Assembly (NCBI GenBank): GCA_944322715.1
Contig: CALUPT010000006.1
Location: 62,001-126,000 of the forward strand
Length of the DNA: 64,000 nucleotides
Direction: 5' to 3'
Origin: an uncultured Bacteroidales bacterium
Lineage (GTDB): Bacteria; Bacteroidota; Bacteroidia; Bacteroidales; UBA932
Both the position numbers and the translations under genes were made by a program. Within the stretch, counting starts at the first letter, position 1. Each line of letters opens with the position of its first letter. Positions 26,129-35,581 of this stretch are shown piece after piece. The notes below the pieces were generated by a model. It did no database searches, was not told the origin of the DNA, and worked only from the letters and a program-made list of their open reading frames with translations.

Positions 26129-26671
26129 TCAGAAAATTTTTTGAAGTTCTTCCTTGATTCTGCTGTATGCATGGTGGTAGGATGCTTTCAAGGCGCCAGC
26201 CGAGACCCCGAGGATCTCAGCCATGTCGTTGTACGGCATTTCTTCGAAGTATCTCATGTTGAATACGGCCTTCTGTCGTGGCGGCAGCTTCTGGATGGCC
26301 TTGTGCAGTTCTCTCTGGAGCTGGTTGCCGTTGAAATACGGGTCATCATCGACCTTGCGGTAGAGAATGTTCTCGAGCGGTTCCGCGTTCGCCATGCCGT
26401 GAGTCTTTTTCCTGCGCAGAAAATTGAGGGTCTCGTTGGTGGCTATCCTGTATATCCAGGTAAACAGCCTCGCATCTTCCCTGAAGTCAGGCAGTCCTGT
26501 CCATATCTTCACAAAGGTCTCCTGCAGCAGGTCATCCGTGTCCTCATGCGAACATGTGAATCTGCGGATGTGCCAGTACAGCCTCTCCCTGTAGCTTTCG
26601 ATGATTGCCCTGAATGCTCTGTCCCTGTCGCCGGAACGGTAGATGGACATTATCTCCCTGTCATCTGTCAT
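26129..26671 (-). CDS. ECF-type RNA polymerase sigma factor
   Basis: I place the start at 26671 (MTDDREIMSIYRSGDRDRAF), giving 180 residues. Region 2 is seen as YRERLYWHIRRFTCSHEDTDDLLQETFVKIW and FTWIYRIATNETLNFLRR. Region 4 is AIQKLPPRQKAVFNMRYFEEMPYNDMAEILGVSAGALKASYHHAYSRIKEEL. Both are typical of sigma-70 family ECF factors. It is followed by a small membrane protein and a Spy-like protein, and it starts 17 nt after the transketolase gene, so it may be co-transcribed with central metabolism genes. The signal it responds to is unknown. Confidence 0.92.
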   Translation of the reverse strand: MTDDREIMSIYRSGDRDRAFRAIIESYRERLYWHIRRFTCSHEDTDDLLQETFVKIWTGLPDFREDARLFTWIYRIATNETLNFLRRKKTHGMANAEPLENILYRKVDDDPYFNGNQLQRELHKAIQKLPPRQKAVFNMRYFEEMPYNDMAEILGVSAGALKASYHHAYSRIKEELQKIF

Positions 26672-26688
26672 GGCACAGGAGCCTGCAT

Positions 26689-27642
26689 TTATTTTCTGGA
26701 TATGGCCTTGATGGCAGCTTCCGCAATGTGCGCCGCATCCAGCCCGTATGCGGCCATCAGTTCGGACGGAGACCCGCTCTGTCCGAACCTGTCTCCTCCG
26801 GAAATGATCTCCACCGGTGCCGGACGGCCGGATGCCAGTACAGTGCATATCACTTCTCCGAGACCTCCTGCCGTGTTGTGCTCTTCGGCTGTGACTGCGG
26901 CTCCGGTCTTGGCTACGGAAGCGAGGATGGCTTCAGCATCTACAGGCTTGATGGTGGCGATATCTATGATTTCTGCAGATATCCCCCGGTCTTCAAGGAT
27001 GGCGCAGGCCTGCAACGCCTCCCAGACAAGGTGTCCCGTGGCGAAAATCGAGACATCTGTGCCCTCGTTCATCATTATGGCCTTGCCTATCTCGAATTTC
27101 CGGTCTTCCGGGGTGAAGTTGGGTACTGCCGGTCTTCCGAAACGCAGATATACCGGTCCTGCATATTCCGCTGCGGCTATGGTAGCCGCACGTGTCTGGT
27201 TGTAGTCGCAGGGATTGATCACCACCATTCCGGGGAGCGCCCTCATCAGGGCGATGTCTTCCATCGTCTGGTGCGTGGCCCCGTCCTCTCCGAGAGTGAT
27301 GCCTGCATGGGAGGCGCATATCTTTACATTGGTGTTGCCGTATGCCACTTCCTGGCGTATCTGGTCATAGACGCGCCCGGTCACGAATTCCGCGAATGAC
27401 CCTGCAAAGACCGTCTTGCCCGTTATTGCAAGTCCGGCTGCCGCACCGATCATGTTGGCTTCGGCTATCCCGCACTGGAAGAACCTGTCCGGAAATTCCT
27501 TCGCGAAAGCCTCCATCTTGACTGACCCTGCCAGGTCTGCCGCCATTGCGACGATGGAACTGTCGCGCCTGCCCGCTTCGAGAAGACCTGCCCCGAAGCC
27601 GCTTCTTGTATCCTTGTTGCCTGAATTGGTATATTCTTTCAT
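26689..27642 (-). CDS. Transketolase, C-terminal subunit
   Basis: The 317-residue protein covers the pyrimidine-binding and C-terminal domains of transketolase: DRFFQCGIAEANMIGAAAGLA holds the catalytic Glu of the TPP site, followed by HAGITLGEDGATHQTMEDIALMR and IDIATIKPVD. It works with the N-terminal subunit encoded 55 nt upstream to form a complete TPP enzyme of the pentose phosphate pathway. Split transketolases of this kind occur in Bacteroidota and Firmicutes. Its stop lies 17 nt before the ECF sigma gene. Confidence 0.93.
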   Translation of the reverse strand: MKEYTNSGNKDTRSGFGAGLLEAGRRDSSIVAMAADLAGSVKMEAFAKEFPDRFFQCGIAEANMIGAAAGLAITGKTVFAGSFAEFVTGRVYDQIRQEVAYGNTNVKICASHAGITLGEDGATHQTMEDIALMRALPGMVVINPCDYNQTRAATIAAAEYAGPVYLRFGRPAVPNFTPEDRKFEIGKAIMMNEGTDVSIFATGHLVWEALQACAILEDRGISAEIIDIATIKPVDAEAILASVAKTGAAVTAEEHNTAGGLGEVICTVLASGRPAPVEIISGGDRFGQSGSPSELMAAYGLDAAHIAEAAIKAISRK

Positions 27643-27697
27643 TTTCTTCTGCTTTCTATAGGATATGTATTCTCACCGGCCCTGTCCATGATTCGGA

Positions 27698-28543
27698 TCA
27701 ATAGTCTCCGAGTGTCTCCTCCAACTGTGCCAGGGCCTCCCTGCACTGCTCTTCATTGGTCGCCTTGCCGTGCCATTTGTGTGTTCCTGCCATGAAATCG
27801 ACTCCATGCCCCATGTCCGTCTTCATGAGAATCATGACCGGCCTGCCTTTGCCGAGCATTGCCTTCGCCCTGTCGAAAGCCGGAAGTATCTCCTTGAAAT
27901 CGTGGCCGTCGCATACGAGGACGTCCCAGCCGAACGCTTCCCATTTTGCCTTGAGGTCTCCGACTCCGGCGACATCATCGATCCTGCCGTCGATCTGCTG
28001 TCCGTTCCAGTCCACCATCGCGATAAGGTTGTCTGTCCTGTGATGGGCGCAGAACATCGCCGCCTCCCATATCTGGCCTTCCTCGCATTCTCCATCCCCG
28101 AGCAGGACATATACGGTATTGCCGTCCCCGTCCATCTTCTTGCCGAGGGCGAACCCTGCCGCAACGGAGAGCCCCTGTCCGAGCGAGCCCGATGTCTGGA
28201 ATATCCCCGGCACTCCGGTCTCTACGGATGGGTGTCCCTGGAGCCTTGAGCCGAACTTCCTGAGCGTGCCGAGTTCCTGTACCGGGAAATATCCTGTCCT
28301 GGCAAGCAGGGAATAGTATGCCGGAGCCAGATGCCCGGCTGAAAGGATGAACACATCCTGCCCTTTCCCTTCACGGGTCCAGGTGGCGGGATCGTGTCTC
28401 ATGACATTAAAATAAAGAGCAGTGAGTATATCTGCGCTGCTCATCGATCCTCCGGGATGTCCCGATTTCGCCGCCGTGACCATCCGTATGATGTCACGCC
28501 TCACCTGGGAGGCGATTCTTGTGAGTTCTTCGATACTTGCCAT
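27698..28543 (-). CDS. Transketolase, N-terminal subunit
   Basis: I use ATG 28543 (MASIEELTRIASQVRRDIIRM), giving 281 residues. It has the TPP-binding features of the transketolase N-terminal domain: AAKSGHPGGSMSSADILTALYF, the LSAGHLAPAYYSLL segment, GSLGQGLSVAAGFALG and the diphosphate-magnesium motif GDGECEEGQIWEA. It pairs with the C-terminal subunit directly downstream. The gene is divergent from lepA across 129 nt. Confidence 0.93.
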   Translation of the reverse strand: MASIEELTRIASQVRRDIIRMVTAAKSGHPGGSMSSADILTALYFNVMRHDPATWTREGKGQDVFILSAGHLAPAYYSLLARTGYFPVQELGTLRKFGSRLQGHPSVETGVPGIFQTSGSLGQGLSVAAGFALGKKMDGDGNTVYVLLGDGECEEGQIWEAAMFCAHHRTDNLIAMVDWNGQQIDGRIDDVAGVGDLKAKWEAFGWDVLVCDGHDFKEILPAFDRAKAMLGKGRPVMILMKTDMGHGVDFMAGTHKWHGKATNEEQCREALAQLEETLGDY

Positions 28544-28619
28544 TGCGATAGATTGGGTTATACATAATGCCGATTGTCCTGCATTATGACAAAAGTACAA
28601 AAAATTTCATTATTTGGTG

Positions 28620-28627
28620 TATCTTTG
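28620..28627 (+). promoter_or_regulatory. Likely -7 box of lepA
   Basis: TATCTTTG matches TAnnTTTG and lies 45 nt before the lepA start. I find no convincing -33 TTTG at 19-21 nt, so only the -7 element is claimed. The element supports ATG 28673 as the start rather than the upstream in-frame ATG at 28574, which lies before the promoter. Confidence 0.5.
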
Positions 28628-28672
28628 CAACTATATTTCCGGTACAGGCCGGAGAGGGTGATATTCTTGAAC

Positions 28673-30460
28673 ATGAACAATACAAGGAATTTTTGCATAA
28701 TAGCCCATATAGACCACGGCAAGAGTACGCTGGCAGACAGGATGCTCGAGATTACCGATACGTTGAGCAGCAGGGAAATGGAGGCTCAGGTACTGGATTC
28801 CATGGATCTCGAGCGTGAGAAAGGCATCACGATAAAGAGCCATGCCATCCAGATGGAGTATTCATATAAGGGTGAGAAGTTCGTCCTGAACCTTATAGAT
28901 ACTCCGGGGCATGTCGACTTTTCGTATGAGGTGTCGAGGGCAATCGCATCCTGTGAAGGGGCGCTCCTGGTGGTGGATGCGACCCAGGGGATACAGGCCC
29001 AGACGATATCCAACCTTTATCTTGCCATCGAACATGATCTGGAGATAATACCGGTACTCAACAAGATAGACATGGATGCGGCGATGGTGGATGTGGTTAC
29101 TGACCAGGTGGTCAACCTGCTCGGCTGCAAGCCTGAAGAGGTGCTTCTTGCTTCCGGGAAGACAGGAGAAGGGGTGCGCGGCATCCTGGATGCCATTGTG
29201 GAGCGTGTCCCCGCGCCGAAAGGCGATCCGCAGGCTCCCCTGCAGGCCCTGATCTTCGATTCCGTGTTCAATTCGTTCAGGGGGATAATCGCGTATTTCA
29301 AGGTCAGGAACGGCAGCATCAGGACGGGAGACAAGGTGAAGTTCTTCAATACAGGCAAGGAATACGAGGCGGATGAGGTCGGGGTGTTGAAGATGAAGCT
29401 TTGTCCGAGGGATGAGATACCTTGCGGGAGTGTCGGATATATCATCTCCGGGATCAAGACTGCCGCCGAAGTGAAGGTGGGCGATACCATCACGCATGTG
29501 GACAATCCGTGCAGTGAGGCCATTGCGGGATTCGAGGAGGTGAAGCCTATGCTCTTTGCCGGGATGTATCCCGTGGAGACAGACCAGTACGAGGAGCTGC
29601 GTTCTTCGCTGGAAAAGTTCCAGCTGAACGATGCCTCGCTGGTGTTCGAGCCGGAGTCTTCCCTCGCCCTCGGGTTCGGGTTCAGGTGCGGATTCCTCGG
29701 CCTCCTGCATTTGGAAATCGTTCAGGAAAGGCTTTTCCGGGAGTTCGGCATGGATGTCATAACCACTGTCCCGAACGTGTCCTATAAGGTATATACGACC
29801 CAGGGTGAAGTGGTGGATGTCCACAATCCTTCCGGTTTGCCTGCCCCTACCCTCATCGACAGGATCGAGGAGCCTTATATCAGGGCGCAGGTGATCTCCA
29901 AGTCGGAATTCTACGGTCCCATCATGAAACTCTGTCTCGACAAGAGGGGAGTGCTGGTCAACCAGCACTACATCACTGCCGACCGGCTGGAACTTACATA
30001 CGAGATGCCGCTTTCGGAGATAGTGTTCGATTTCTATGACAAGCTCAAGTCCATTTCGAAAGGGTATGCCTCGTTCGACTACCATCTGATAGGATTCCGT
30101 CCTGCAAGACTTGTCAAACTGGATATCCTGCTCAACGGAGAGCCGGCGGATGCCCTGTCTTCGCTCATTCATGCGGACCATGCATACGATTTCGGACGCA
30201 GGATATGCGAGAAACTCAAGGAACTGATTCCGCGGCAGCAGTTCGACATTGCCATACAGGCGGCAATCGGGGCGAAGATAATTGCCAGGGAGACGGTCAA
30301 GGCTGTCAGGAAGGATGTGACCGCCAAATGCTATGGAGGCGACATTACCCGCAAGCGGAAACTCCTCGAGAAGCAGAAGCAGGGTAAGAAGAGAATGCGT
30401 CAGATAGGGACGGTGGAGGTGCCGCAGAGCGCGTTCATGGCTGTGCTCAAACTCGACTGA
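28673..30460 (+). CDS. lepA: Elongation factor 4 (LepA) GTPase
   Basis: The protein is 595 residues long from ATG 28673 ([19 protein letters not shown]), the usual LepA length; the longer frame upstream has no conserved sequence. The GTPase motifs are AHIDHGKST (G1), GITIK (G2), DTPGHVDF (G3) and NKIDMD (G4). The LepA-specific C-terminal region appears in the conserved [36 protein letters not shown] segment near the end. EF4 acts on ribosomes during translation elongation or assembly. A glycosyltransferase gene starts 2 nt after its stop and is probably co-transcribed. Confidence 0.97.
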   Translation: MNNTRNFCIIAHIDHGKSTLADRMLEITDTLSSREMEAQVLDSMDLEREKGITIKSHAIQMEYSYKGEKFVLNLIDTPGHVDFSYEVSRAIASCEGALLVVDATQGIQAQTISNLYLAIEHDLEIIPVLNKIDMDAAMVDVVTDQVVNLLGCKPEEVLLASGKTGEGVRGILDAIVERVPAPKGDPQAPLQALIFDSVFNSFRGIIAYFKVRNGSIRTGDKVKFFNTGKEYEADEVGVLKMKLCPRDEIPCGSVGYIISGIKTAAEVKVGDTITHVDNPCSEAIAGFEEVKPMLFAGMYPVETDQYEELRSSLEKFQLNDASLVFEPESSLALGFGFRCGFLGLLHLEIVQERLFREFGMDVITTVPNVSYKVYTTQGEVVDVHNPSGLPAPTLIDRIEEPYIRAQVISKSEFYGPIMKLCLDKRGVLVNQHYITADRLELTYEMPLSEIVFDFYDKLKSISKGYASFDYHLIGFRPARLVKLDILLNGEPADALSSLIHADHAYDFGRRICEKLKELIPRQQFDIAIQAAIGAKIIARETVKAVRKDVTAKCYGGDITRKRKLLEKQKQGKKRMRQIGTVEVPQSAFMAVLKLD

Positions 30461-30461
30461 C

Positions 30462-31292
30462 ATGATGAAGGTCTCTATATTGATGACGGTGTTCAACAGG
30501 AAGGCGAAGACCCTTGCCTGCCTGAAATCGTGTTATGACCAGATAGAGTCGCTGAAGGCGGATGGCAGATACGCCTTTTCCATATACATGACCGATGATG
30601 CCAGTACGGATGGAACATCCGAGGCTGTCTCCGGCCAGTATCCGGATGTACATATAATAAAGGGGACGGGCTCGCTGTACTGGAACAGGGGAATGTGCGC
30701 CGCATGGGATGAAGCGGCGAAGGATGATCCCGACTTCTATATATGGCTGAATGATGACACGGTACTGAGACCCGGGGCTTTCTCTGCCCTTATGGAGAAT
30801 TCGGCCTATCTGAAACACAAGGCCATAGTGGTGGGTACGGCCGTGGACAGTGCCGGCAGGTACAGTTATGGAGGACGCACCACATACGGGAAGATCATTC
30901 CGCCGGATCCCGTGATTCCGGTCGTGTGCGAGGTGTTCAACGGCAACCTCGTGCTTGTACCCAAGTCAGTGTATGAGGCTCTCGGAACCATGGACAGGTT
31001 CTACAGCCACAGTTTCGGGGATTTCGACTATGGAGTGAGGGCCGACAAGGCCGGGATAATATCGGTGGTGGCTCCGGGAATCCTTGCGGAATGCGACCGC
31101 AATCCGGGGCTTCCGAAATGGCGCAATGCCGCCTATCCGCTGAAAGAGAGGTTCAGGGCATTGTCCGACCCTAAGGGGAGGCCCTTGAAAGAGCAGTTCG
31201 TGTATGACATGCGGCTTGTAAATGTGTTCATGGCTACCGGACATCTCCTGTCGCTCCTGCTGAAGGTCATTTTCCCGAAAAGGGAAAAATAA
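30462..31292 (+). CDS. Family 2 glycosyltransferase
   Basis: The 276-residue protein has the GT-A fold start VSILMTVFNRKAKTLACL, the nucleotide-binding acidic residues in YMTDDASTDGT, and a DxD-like motif in YIWLNDDTVLRPG. A later acceptor-side segment is FYSHSFGDFDYGVRADKAG. GT2 enzymes transfer sugars from nucleotide donors onto cell-surface polymers. The protein ends with a hydrophobic helix (FMATGHLLSLLLKVIF) that may attach it to the membrane. It is translationally close to lepA, which gives no clue to its acceptor. Confidence 0.85.
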   Translation: MMKVSILMTVFNRKAKTLACLKSCYDQIESLKADGRYAFSIYMTDDASTDGTSEAVSGQYPDVHIIKGTGSLYWNRGMCAAWDEAAKDDPDFYIWLNDDTVLRPGAFSALMENSAYLKHKAIVVGTAVDSAGRYSYGGRTTYGKIIPPDPVIPVVCEVFNGNLVLVPKSVYEALGTMDRFYSHSFGDFDYGVRADKAGIISVVAPGILAECDRNPGLPKWRNAAYPLKERFRALSDPKGRPLKEQFVYDMRLVNVFMATGHLLSLLLKVIFPKREK

Positions 31293-31345
31293 AGGGGTCA
31301 CCTTCACGGCGACCCCTTCACAATCCTCTGAAAGAGGAATTTTCT
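31292..31345 (+). terminator. Hairpin pair after the lepA-glycosyltransferase unit
   Basis: AAGGGGTC (31292-31299) pairs with GACCCCTT (31311-31318). A second hairpin TCCTCT/AGAGGA (31324-31338) is followed by ATTTTCTTT. The second has the form of an intrinsic terminator. The remaining gap up to menA (31346-31498) holds another weak hairpin near 31413-31443 and no recognised gene. Confidence 0.6.
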
Positions 31346-31498
31346 TTGTGCTGACCGGGCAGAAATTGCACACATTACCCGTCAGCATCAAGAGACGAAT
31401 AAGATTCTTAACCGGACACAAAGTTCGGCAATGAGACTTTGTCCGAGGTTGTTGTTTTTGTTGTTTTATATGTTGTTTTACGAGTTGTAGTCAAAAAT

Positions 31499-32404
31499 AT
31501 GGGTAAAATCGGATATTATGTGGCGGCGATGAGACTCCGCACGCTTCCTCTTTCTCTTGCGGGTGTCACCCTCGGCCTTATGCTGGCCGTAGCGGATTAC
31601 AGGGTGAGCTGGACCGTAGTGCTTTTCACACTTCTGACCACGGTCTGTCTCCAGATACTGAGCAATGTGTCCAATGAACTCGGGGACTTTCTGAACGGAA
31701 CGGATACTGCCGGGAGGAAGGGGCCTGCGTATTCGCTTTCGGAAGGGCATCTCCGGAAGGAGGATTTCCGTATGATGATCATCGTATATATAATATTGTG
31801 TGCGGTTTTCGGCCTGGCGATGATATGGTGCTCTTTCGGGACCTTCTTCGCCATCGAGCCTCTTCTGCTGATGGTGCTCGGGGTGGCGGCCATCATAGCT
31901 GCCATGAGGTACACTCTCGGAAGGAATCCCTACGGGTACAGGGGAATGGGCGACCTGTATGTATTCCTGTTCTTCGGACTGGTTTCCGTGCTCGGATCGT
32001 ATTTCGTGGCGTCGCATGAGATGTTCTGGCGAATGCTGCTCCCGGCATCTTCCATAGGCTTTTTCAGTGTGGCTGTGCTCAATGTCAACAATATAAGGGA
32101 TATGGAGACGGATGCGCGGACCCGCGTGACTATCCCTCTGAAGATAGGCGAGAAACGGGCGAAGGTCTACCAGACCGTATTGATTGTCGCAGGATGGTGC
32201 TGTATGGCGGCATACTCGCTGATGAGGGTGAACGATATATGGCACTATCTGTTCGTGCTGAGCCTTCCTCTTTTTGCCATCCATCTCTCCGGAGTCTGGA
32301 AAAGGACGGGCAAGGCCCTCGATCCGATGCTGCCGCTGTTGGTAATGTCCACATTCCTCTTTGCCATTCTTGGAGGGCTGGGGTATCTGGTCTATCTGTT
32401 TTAG
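31499..32404 (+). CDS. menA: 1,4-dihydroxy-2-naphthoate polyprenyltransferase (MenA)
   Basis: I use ATG 31499 (MGKIGYYVAAMRLRTLPLSLAG), giving 301 residues with about eight membrane helices. The UbiA-family motif NELGDFLNGTDTAGRKGPAYSLSEG supplies the first acidic, metal-binding cluster, and NVNNIRDMETDARTRVTIPLKIG supplies the second. Both are typical of MenA, which attaches the isoprenoid tail to 1,4-dihydroxy-2-naphthoate in menaquinone synthesis. The next enzyme of the pathway, UbiE/MenG, is encoded convergently 6 nt away. Confidence 0.93.
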   Translation: MGKIGYYVAAMRLRTLPLSLAGVTLGLMLAVADYRVSWTVVLFTLLTTVCLQILSNVSNELGDFLNGTDTAGRKGPAYSLSEGHLRKEDFRMMIIVYIILCAVFGLAMIWCSFGTFFAIEPLLLMVLGVAAIIAAMRYTLGRNPYGYRGMGDLYVFLFFGLVSVLGSYFVASHEMFWRMLLPASSIGFFSVAVLNVNNIRDMETDARTRVTIPLKIGEKRAKVYQTVLIVAGWCCMAAYSLMRVNDIWHYLFVLSLPLFAIHLSGVWKRTGKALDPMLPLLVMSTFLFAILGGLGYLVYLF

Positions 32405-32410
32405 CCGGGC

Positions 32411-33112
32411 TTATTTTGTGCCCGTGAACATCCGGCAGATGCCGAACGTGAATGACCTGTGCCTGACTGCGGAGAATCCTGCCTCTGCCATCATTTCCCT
32501 GAACCTGTCCGGTTTCGGGAAGTTGAGCACCGATGCCGGAAGATATTCGTAGGCCCCTCTGTCGCCTGATACCTTGCCGCCTATGACAGGAAGCACTTTC
32601 AGGAAGTACAGGTTGTAGAGCCATCGCATCAGCCTGTTCTGCGGTACGGAGAGTTCGAGTATCACCAGTCTGCCGCCTTTTTTGAGCACACGGTGCATTT
32701 CCTTGAGGCCGATGCCGATATGTTCGAAGTTCCGGACGCCGAAAGCCACCGATACCCTGTCAAAACAGCCTTCCCCGTAGGGAATTTCCTCTGAGTCCCC
32801 CTGTTCAAGGCTGATGGTCCCGGAAAGTCCTGCCTTCTGTATCTTTTCCCGTCCTATCGCGAGCATGCCTTCGGACAGGTCAAGACCTGTGACATGGCTA
32901 CCCGGTGCAGTCCTGCGGGCGATTGCAATCGAGAAGTCTGCGGTGCCGCACGCCACATCCAGGATGTTGAGCGGATGGGCGGGGTCTGCGATCTGTCTGA
33001 CGGCCCTCCTTCTCCATGTCCTGTCTATGTCGAGGGAGAGCAGATGGTTGAGCCGGTCATATTCCGGAGCGATGTTGTCGAAAAGCTGTCTTATCCTTTC
33101 TTTCTTTGGCAT
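32411..33112 (-). CDS. ubiE: Demethylmenaquinone methyltransferase (UbiE/MenG)
   Basis: The 233-residue SAM-dependent methyltransferase has the UbiE family signatures [18 protein letters not shown] near the start and [41 protein letters not shown] in the second half. Its SAM site is [16 protein letters not shown]. It methylates demethylmenaquinone in the last step of menaquinone synthesis. The gene is last in a compact - strand operon, overlaps yidD by 22 nt, and converges on menA. Confidence 0.95.
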   Translation of the reverse strand: MPKKERIRQLFDNIAPEYDRLNHLLSLDIDRTWRRRAVRQIADPAHPLNILDVACGTADFSIAIARRTAPGSHVTGLDLSEGMLAIGREKIQKAGLSGTISLEQGDSEEIPYGEGCFDRVSVAFGVRNFEHIGIGLKEMHRVLKKGGRLVILELSVPQNRLMRWLYNLYFLKVLPVIGGKVSGDRGAYEYLPASVLNFPKPDRFREMMAEAGFSAVRHRSFTFGICRMFTGTK

Positions 33113-33372
33113 AGGTGAAATGTTTGTGGTACAGGATCATAGCCGCTTCCACCCCACGGGTGGCAGCGCAGAAGTCTCCGGACCGTAAGGTACATCCCCT
33201 TGATGGGGCCGTGTCTGCGGAAAGCCTCGATGGCATATTGCGAGCAGGTGGGTGTGAACCTGCAGGATGGAGGTTTGAGCGGACTGATGCAGACCTGGTA
33301 GAACCTTATCAGGAAAATGAAGGGAGAAATGGCGATCTTTCGGATAATTCCTCTGACCCTATCTGCGTTCAT
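33091..33372 (-). CDS. yidD: Membrane protein insertion efficiency factor YidD
   Basis: The 93-residue protein shows the YidD signature: [59 protein letters not shown], with its conserved Cys residues. YidD aids insertion of proteins through YidC. The gene overlaps rnpA by 14 nt and ubiE by 22 nt. The rnpA-yidD order is widely conserved. Confidence 0.95.
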   Translation of the reverse strand: MNADRVRGIIRKIAISPFIFLIRFYQVCISPLKPPSCRFTPTCSQYAIEAFRRHGPIKGMYLTVRRLLRCHPWGGSGYDPVPQTFHLCQRKKG

Positions 33373-33730
33373 TACCGTTGATTTTTCTGATTATTGTTCC
33401 GATACCGGAGTATATGCCGGCATAGTCCATTATCTCCTTGCCGCTGTATATGAACAGGATATCCGTTCCGGTCCCATCGAGAAGGTGCTTCTGCTTCCTG
33501 TAACTCTCCCTGATCCTGCGTTTGAGAAGATTGCGTTTTACGGCCCTTCTGAAATGTTTTTTCGGGACGGATACCATGATCCGGTTGAGTCCGGAACCGG
33601 TGCCTTTCCTGTAGCAGAACCTCAACTGCCCGGGAGCGTCGCAGAATGTCCCGTGTGCAAGAAGGTCGGAAATGTCTTTCCTGCAGCTGAGCCTTTCTTC
33701 TTTCGGAAGGGTATGGACAGGAGTATCCAT
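33359..33730 (-). CDS. rnpA: Ribonuclease P protein component
   Basis: The 123-residue basic protein has the RnpA fold, with [18 protein letters not shown] at the start and the RNA-binding signature [17 protein letters not shown]. RnpA assists the RNA subunit in trimming the 5' ends of tRNAs. As often in Bacteroidota, it is not beside rpmH but follows hemD, here by 6 nt. Confidence 0.93.
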   Translation of the reverse strand: MDTPVHTLPKEERLSCRKDISDLLAHGTFCDAPGQLRFCYRKGTGSGLNRIMVSVPKKHFRRAVKRNLLKRRIRESYRKQKHLLDGTGTDILFIYSGKEIMDYAGIYSGIGTIIRKINGNERR

Positions 33731-33736
33731 CCGGAG

Positions 33737-34474
33737 TCAGCTGTTCTTTTCGAGGTAGAGCTCGACCGCCCTTGCTACGGAAGGGGCTTCAACGGAAGGC
33801 GCGGAGATTGCAATATCCAGTCCCGCCTCTTCCATTGCCTTGACTACGGACTTTCCGTATGATACGAACTTGATGTCGCCCTGGCTGAAATCGGGGCAGT
33901 TCTCGAACAGCGACTTGACATCCGCCTTGTTGTAGAGGACTATCATGTCGTATGATCTGATGTCGACTCCGGTCAGATCCTGTGATACGGACTTGACGAA
34001 TATCGCGCTCTTGAATTCCAGTCCCGTCGACTCGAACATCCTGGTTATGTCGTTGTCCGGAGAGTCGGATGTGGTGATGAGGAATTTCTCTCCCTTGTGC
34101 TTCGTCCCGATGAGGGAGATGACCGAACTTGCCGATCCGTCCCCGAAGAATATCTTGCGCTTGCGGTATACGATATGCTTCTGGAGATACATTGCCACGG
34201 CTTCTGTAGTACAGAAATATTTCATTGTCTCCGGGATCCTGACCCTGAGTTCTTCGCACAGATGGAAGAAGGCGTCGATGGTAGATCTGGCGGAGAAGAC
34301 TATGGCTGTGTAATCGAGGATATTGACCCTCTGTGCCCTGAATTCCCTTGAAGAGACCGGCTCTATCAGAAAGAAAGGGATGAAGTCGAACGAGACTCCG
34401 AACTTTGCAGATATTGCCTCGTATGGCGTGACAGCCTTAGGAGGCTGTTGGGATACCAGTATGCGTCTAATCAT
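33737..34474 (-). CDS. hemD: Uroporphyrinogen-III synthase family protein (HemD)
   Basis: The 245-residue protein has the two-lobed HemD pattern. It starts RRILVSQQPP, has DYTAIVFSARSTIDAFF in the first lobe and FSQGDIKFVSYGKSVVKAMEEAGL in the second, and includes the IPETMKYFCTTEAVAMYLQK segment. HemD cyclises hydroxymethylbilane in haem and sirohaem synthesis. The sequence is divergent, as is usual in Bacteroidota, and no other haem gene is in view, so the pathway role rests on family resemblance. It lies 3 nt after the DUF4271 gene. Confidence 0.8.
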   Translation of the reverse strand: MIRRILVSQQPPKAVTPYEAISAKFGVSFDFIPFFLIEPVSSREFRAQRVNILDYTAIVFSARSTIDAFFHLCEELRVRIPETMKYFCTTEAVAMYLQKHIVYRKRKIFFGDGSASSVISLIGTKHKGEKFLITTSDSPDNDITRMFESTGLEFKSAIFVKSVSQDLTGVDIRSYDMIVLYNKADVKSLFENCPDFSQGDIKFVSYGKSVVKAMEEAGLDIAISAPSVEAPSVARAVELYLEKNS

Positions 34475-34477
34475 CTT

Positions 34478-35215
34478 CTATAAAAAAATTGCCGGGGCCA
34501 CCAGAAGCCCGGTCGGTAAAATTTCAAGGGTGCAAAGGTACAAAATAGTTGAGAAAACAGAACAATAGTGGCTAAAAATTTGAGTCTTACGGAACAGGAA
34601 CACAAGATAGAAGAATGTCAGGACATATATCAGAATCATGCGTATTGTGCTGTCATCCAGTCCTGTATATGACAGGATACCCGCAACGGCAAGACAGGGC
34701 AGGGTGGCGGAACAGAAGAATGTAGGGAAGAGCATCCGTGCGGCCGACCATGCCTTGCCATCCATTTCCCCAGGCCTGAATATCGTTCCGAGCAGCCTTC
34801 TGACCAGAAGATAAGTTATGAAGATTCCTGTGAATATGCCAAGCGTCGGGAGCTGTCCCGTTCCGGACATGAATTCGGGGGAATAGATGCCGAATTTGGC
34901 CGACATCAGGCAGAATGGCAGGATGAGTATGAAAAATACGAGGTTCCTGTCCCTGCTCAGTTTCAGGTTGTATTCCAGATTGAACGCCTCCTTCCATCTG
35001 AACAGACAGCTCAGAAGCGATGGGATGATGTTGACTATCCTTCTGATTGACAGGATTATGACTAAAATGCATACTGATGTCAGGATGTCGGTGATCATGG
35101 CGGAGCCGTCATGCGGGATGTACGGAGTCCACTGGTCTGCGGTTTCTTGCAGGAGATGCAGCCGGCCTCCTGTCAGGGCGCTGTCCACAGGCATTATTCC
35201 CGTCGTGTCCTCCAT
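34478..35215 (-). CDS. DUF4271 integral membrane protein
   Basis: This 245-residue protein has about six hydrophobic helices (for example TDILTSVCILVIILSI, LVFFILILPFCLM, LGIFTGIFITYLLV and ILIYVLTFFYLVFLF). The C-terminal FRKTQIFSHYCSVFSTILYLCTLEILPTGLL matches DUF4271 proteins. The function of this Bacteroidota family is unknown. The gene precedes hemD by 3 nt and follows the SUI1 gene by 2 nt, an order that seems conserved in the phylum. Confidence 0.8.
   Translation of the reverse strand: MEDTTGIMPVDSALTGGRLHLLQETADQWTPYIPHDGSAMITDILTSVCILVIILSIRRIVNIIPSLLSCLFRWKEAFNLEYNLKLSRDRNLVFFILILPFCLMSAKFGIYSPEFMSGTGQLPTLGIFTGIFITYLLVRRLLGTIFRPGEMDGKAWSAARMLFPTFFCSATLPCLAVAGILSYTGLDDSTIRMILIYVLTFFYLVFLFRKTQIFSHYCSVFSTILYLCTLEILPTGLLVAPAIFL
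34533..34540 (-). promoter_or_regulatory. Possible internal -7 box before hemD
   Basis: On the - strand TACCTTTG matches TAnnTTTG and lies about 59 nt upstream of the hemD start, within the 3' end of the DUF4271 gene. No -33 element at the usual spacing is seen, so this is only a candidate internal promoter for the hemD-rnpA-yidD-ubiE part of the operon. Confidence 0.3.
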
Positions 35216-35217
35216 GA

Positions 35218-35562
35218 TCAGTTGCCTCTTTTTGCCTTATAGCCCATGGAGCGCAGGATCTCCGTCACCTTGTCCCTGAAATCTCCCTGGATGGTGATTT
35301 CCCCGTTTTTGGCAGAACCTCCGACACCGCATTTGACTTTCAGGGTCCTTCCCAGTCCGGCCAGGTCTTCTTCCGAGCCGATGAATCCTGTCACGAGGGT
35401 CACCTGTTTCCCGCCCCTGTTCCTCCTGTCGATGGACACGATGAGTTTCTGGGCTGAAGGCTCCAGTGTCTCTACGGATTCTTCTTCCTGTTCCGTGAAG
35501 CTGAAATCAGGATTCGTGGAATATACCACTCCAAGTCTTCGTTTCCAGTCGTTGTCTGCCAT
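35218..35562 (-). CDS. SUI1/eIF1-family translation factor
   Basis: I place the start at 35562 (MADNDWKRRLGVVYSTNP), 20 nt after a -7 box, giving 114 residues. The C-terminal 80 residues show the SUI1 fold: KLIVSIDRRNRGGKQVTLVTGFIG, then LGRTLKVKCGVGGSAKNGEITIQGDFRDKVTEILRSMGYKAKRGN. It is the bacterial YciH-type relative of eIF1, thought to affect start-codon choice. It heads the compact operon running to ubiE. Confidence 0.9.
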   Translation of the reverse strand: MADNDWKRRLGVVYSTNPDFSFTEQEEESVETLEPSAQKLIVSIDRRNRGGKQVTLVTGFIGSEEDLAGLGRTLKVKCGVGGSAKNGEITIQGDFRDKVTEILRSMGYKAKRGN

Positions 35563-35581
35563 ATTCCGGAAATAATTTTTG

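Noticed and set aside
28862..30496. 544-residue frame antisense to lepA.
   Set aside because: It lies wholly opposite a highly conserved gene; the long antisense frame follows from lepA codon use, and its sequence is Arg/His/Leu-rich without motifs.
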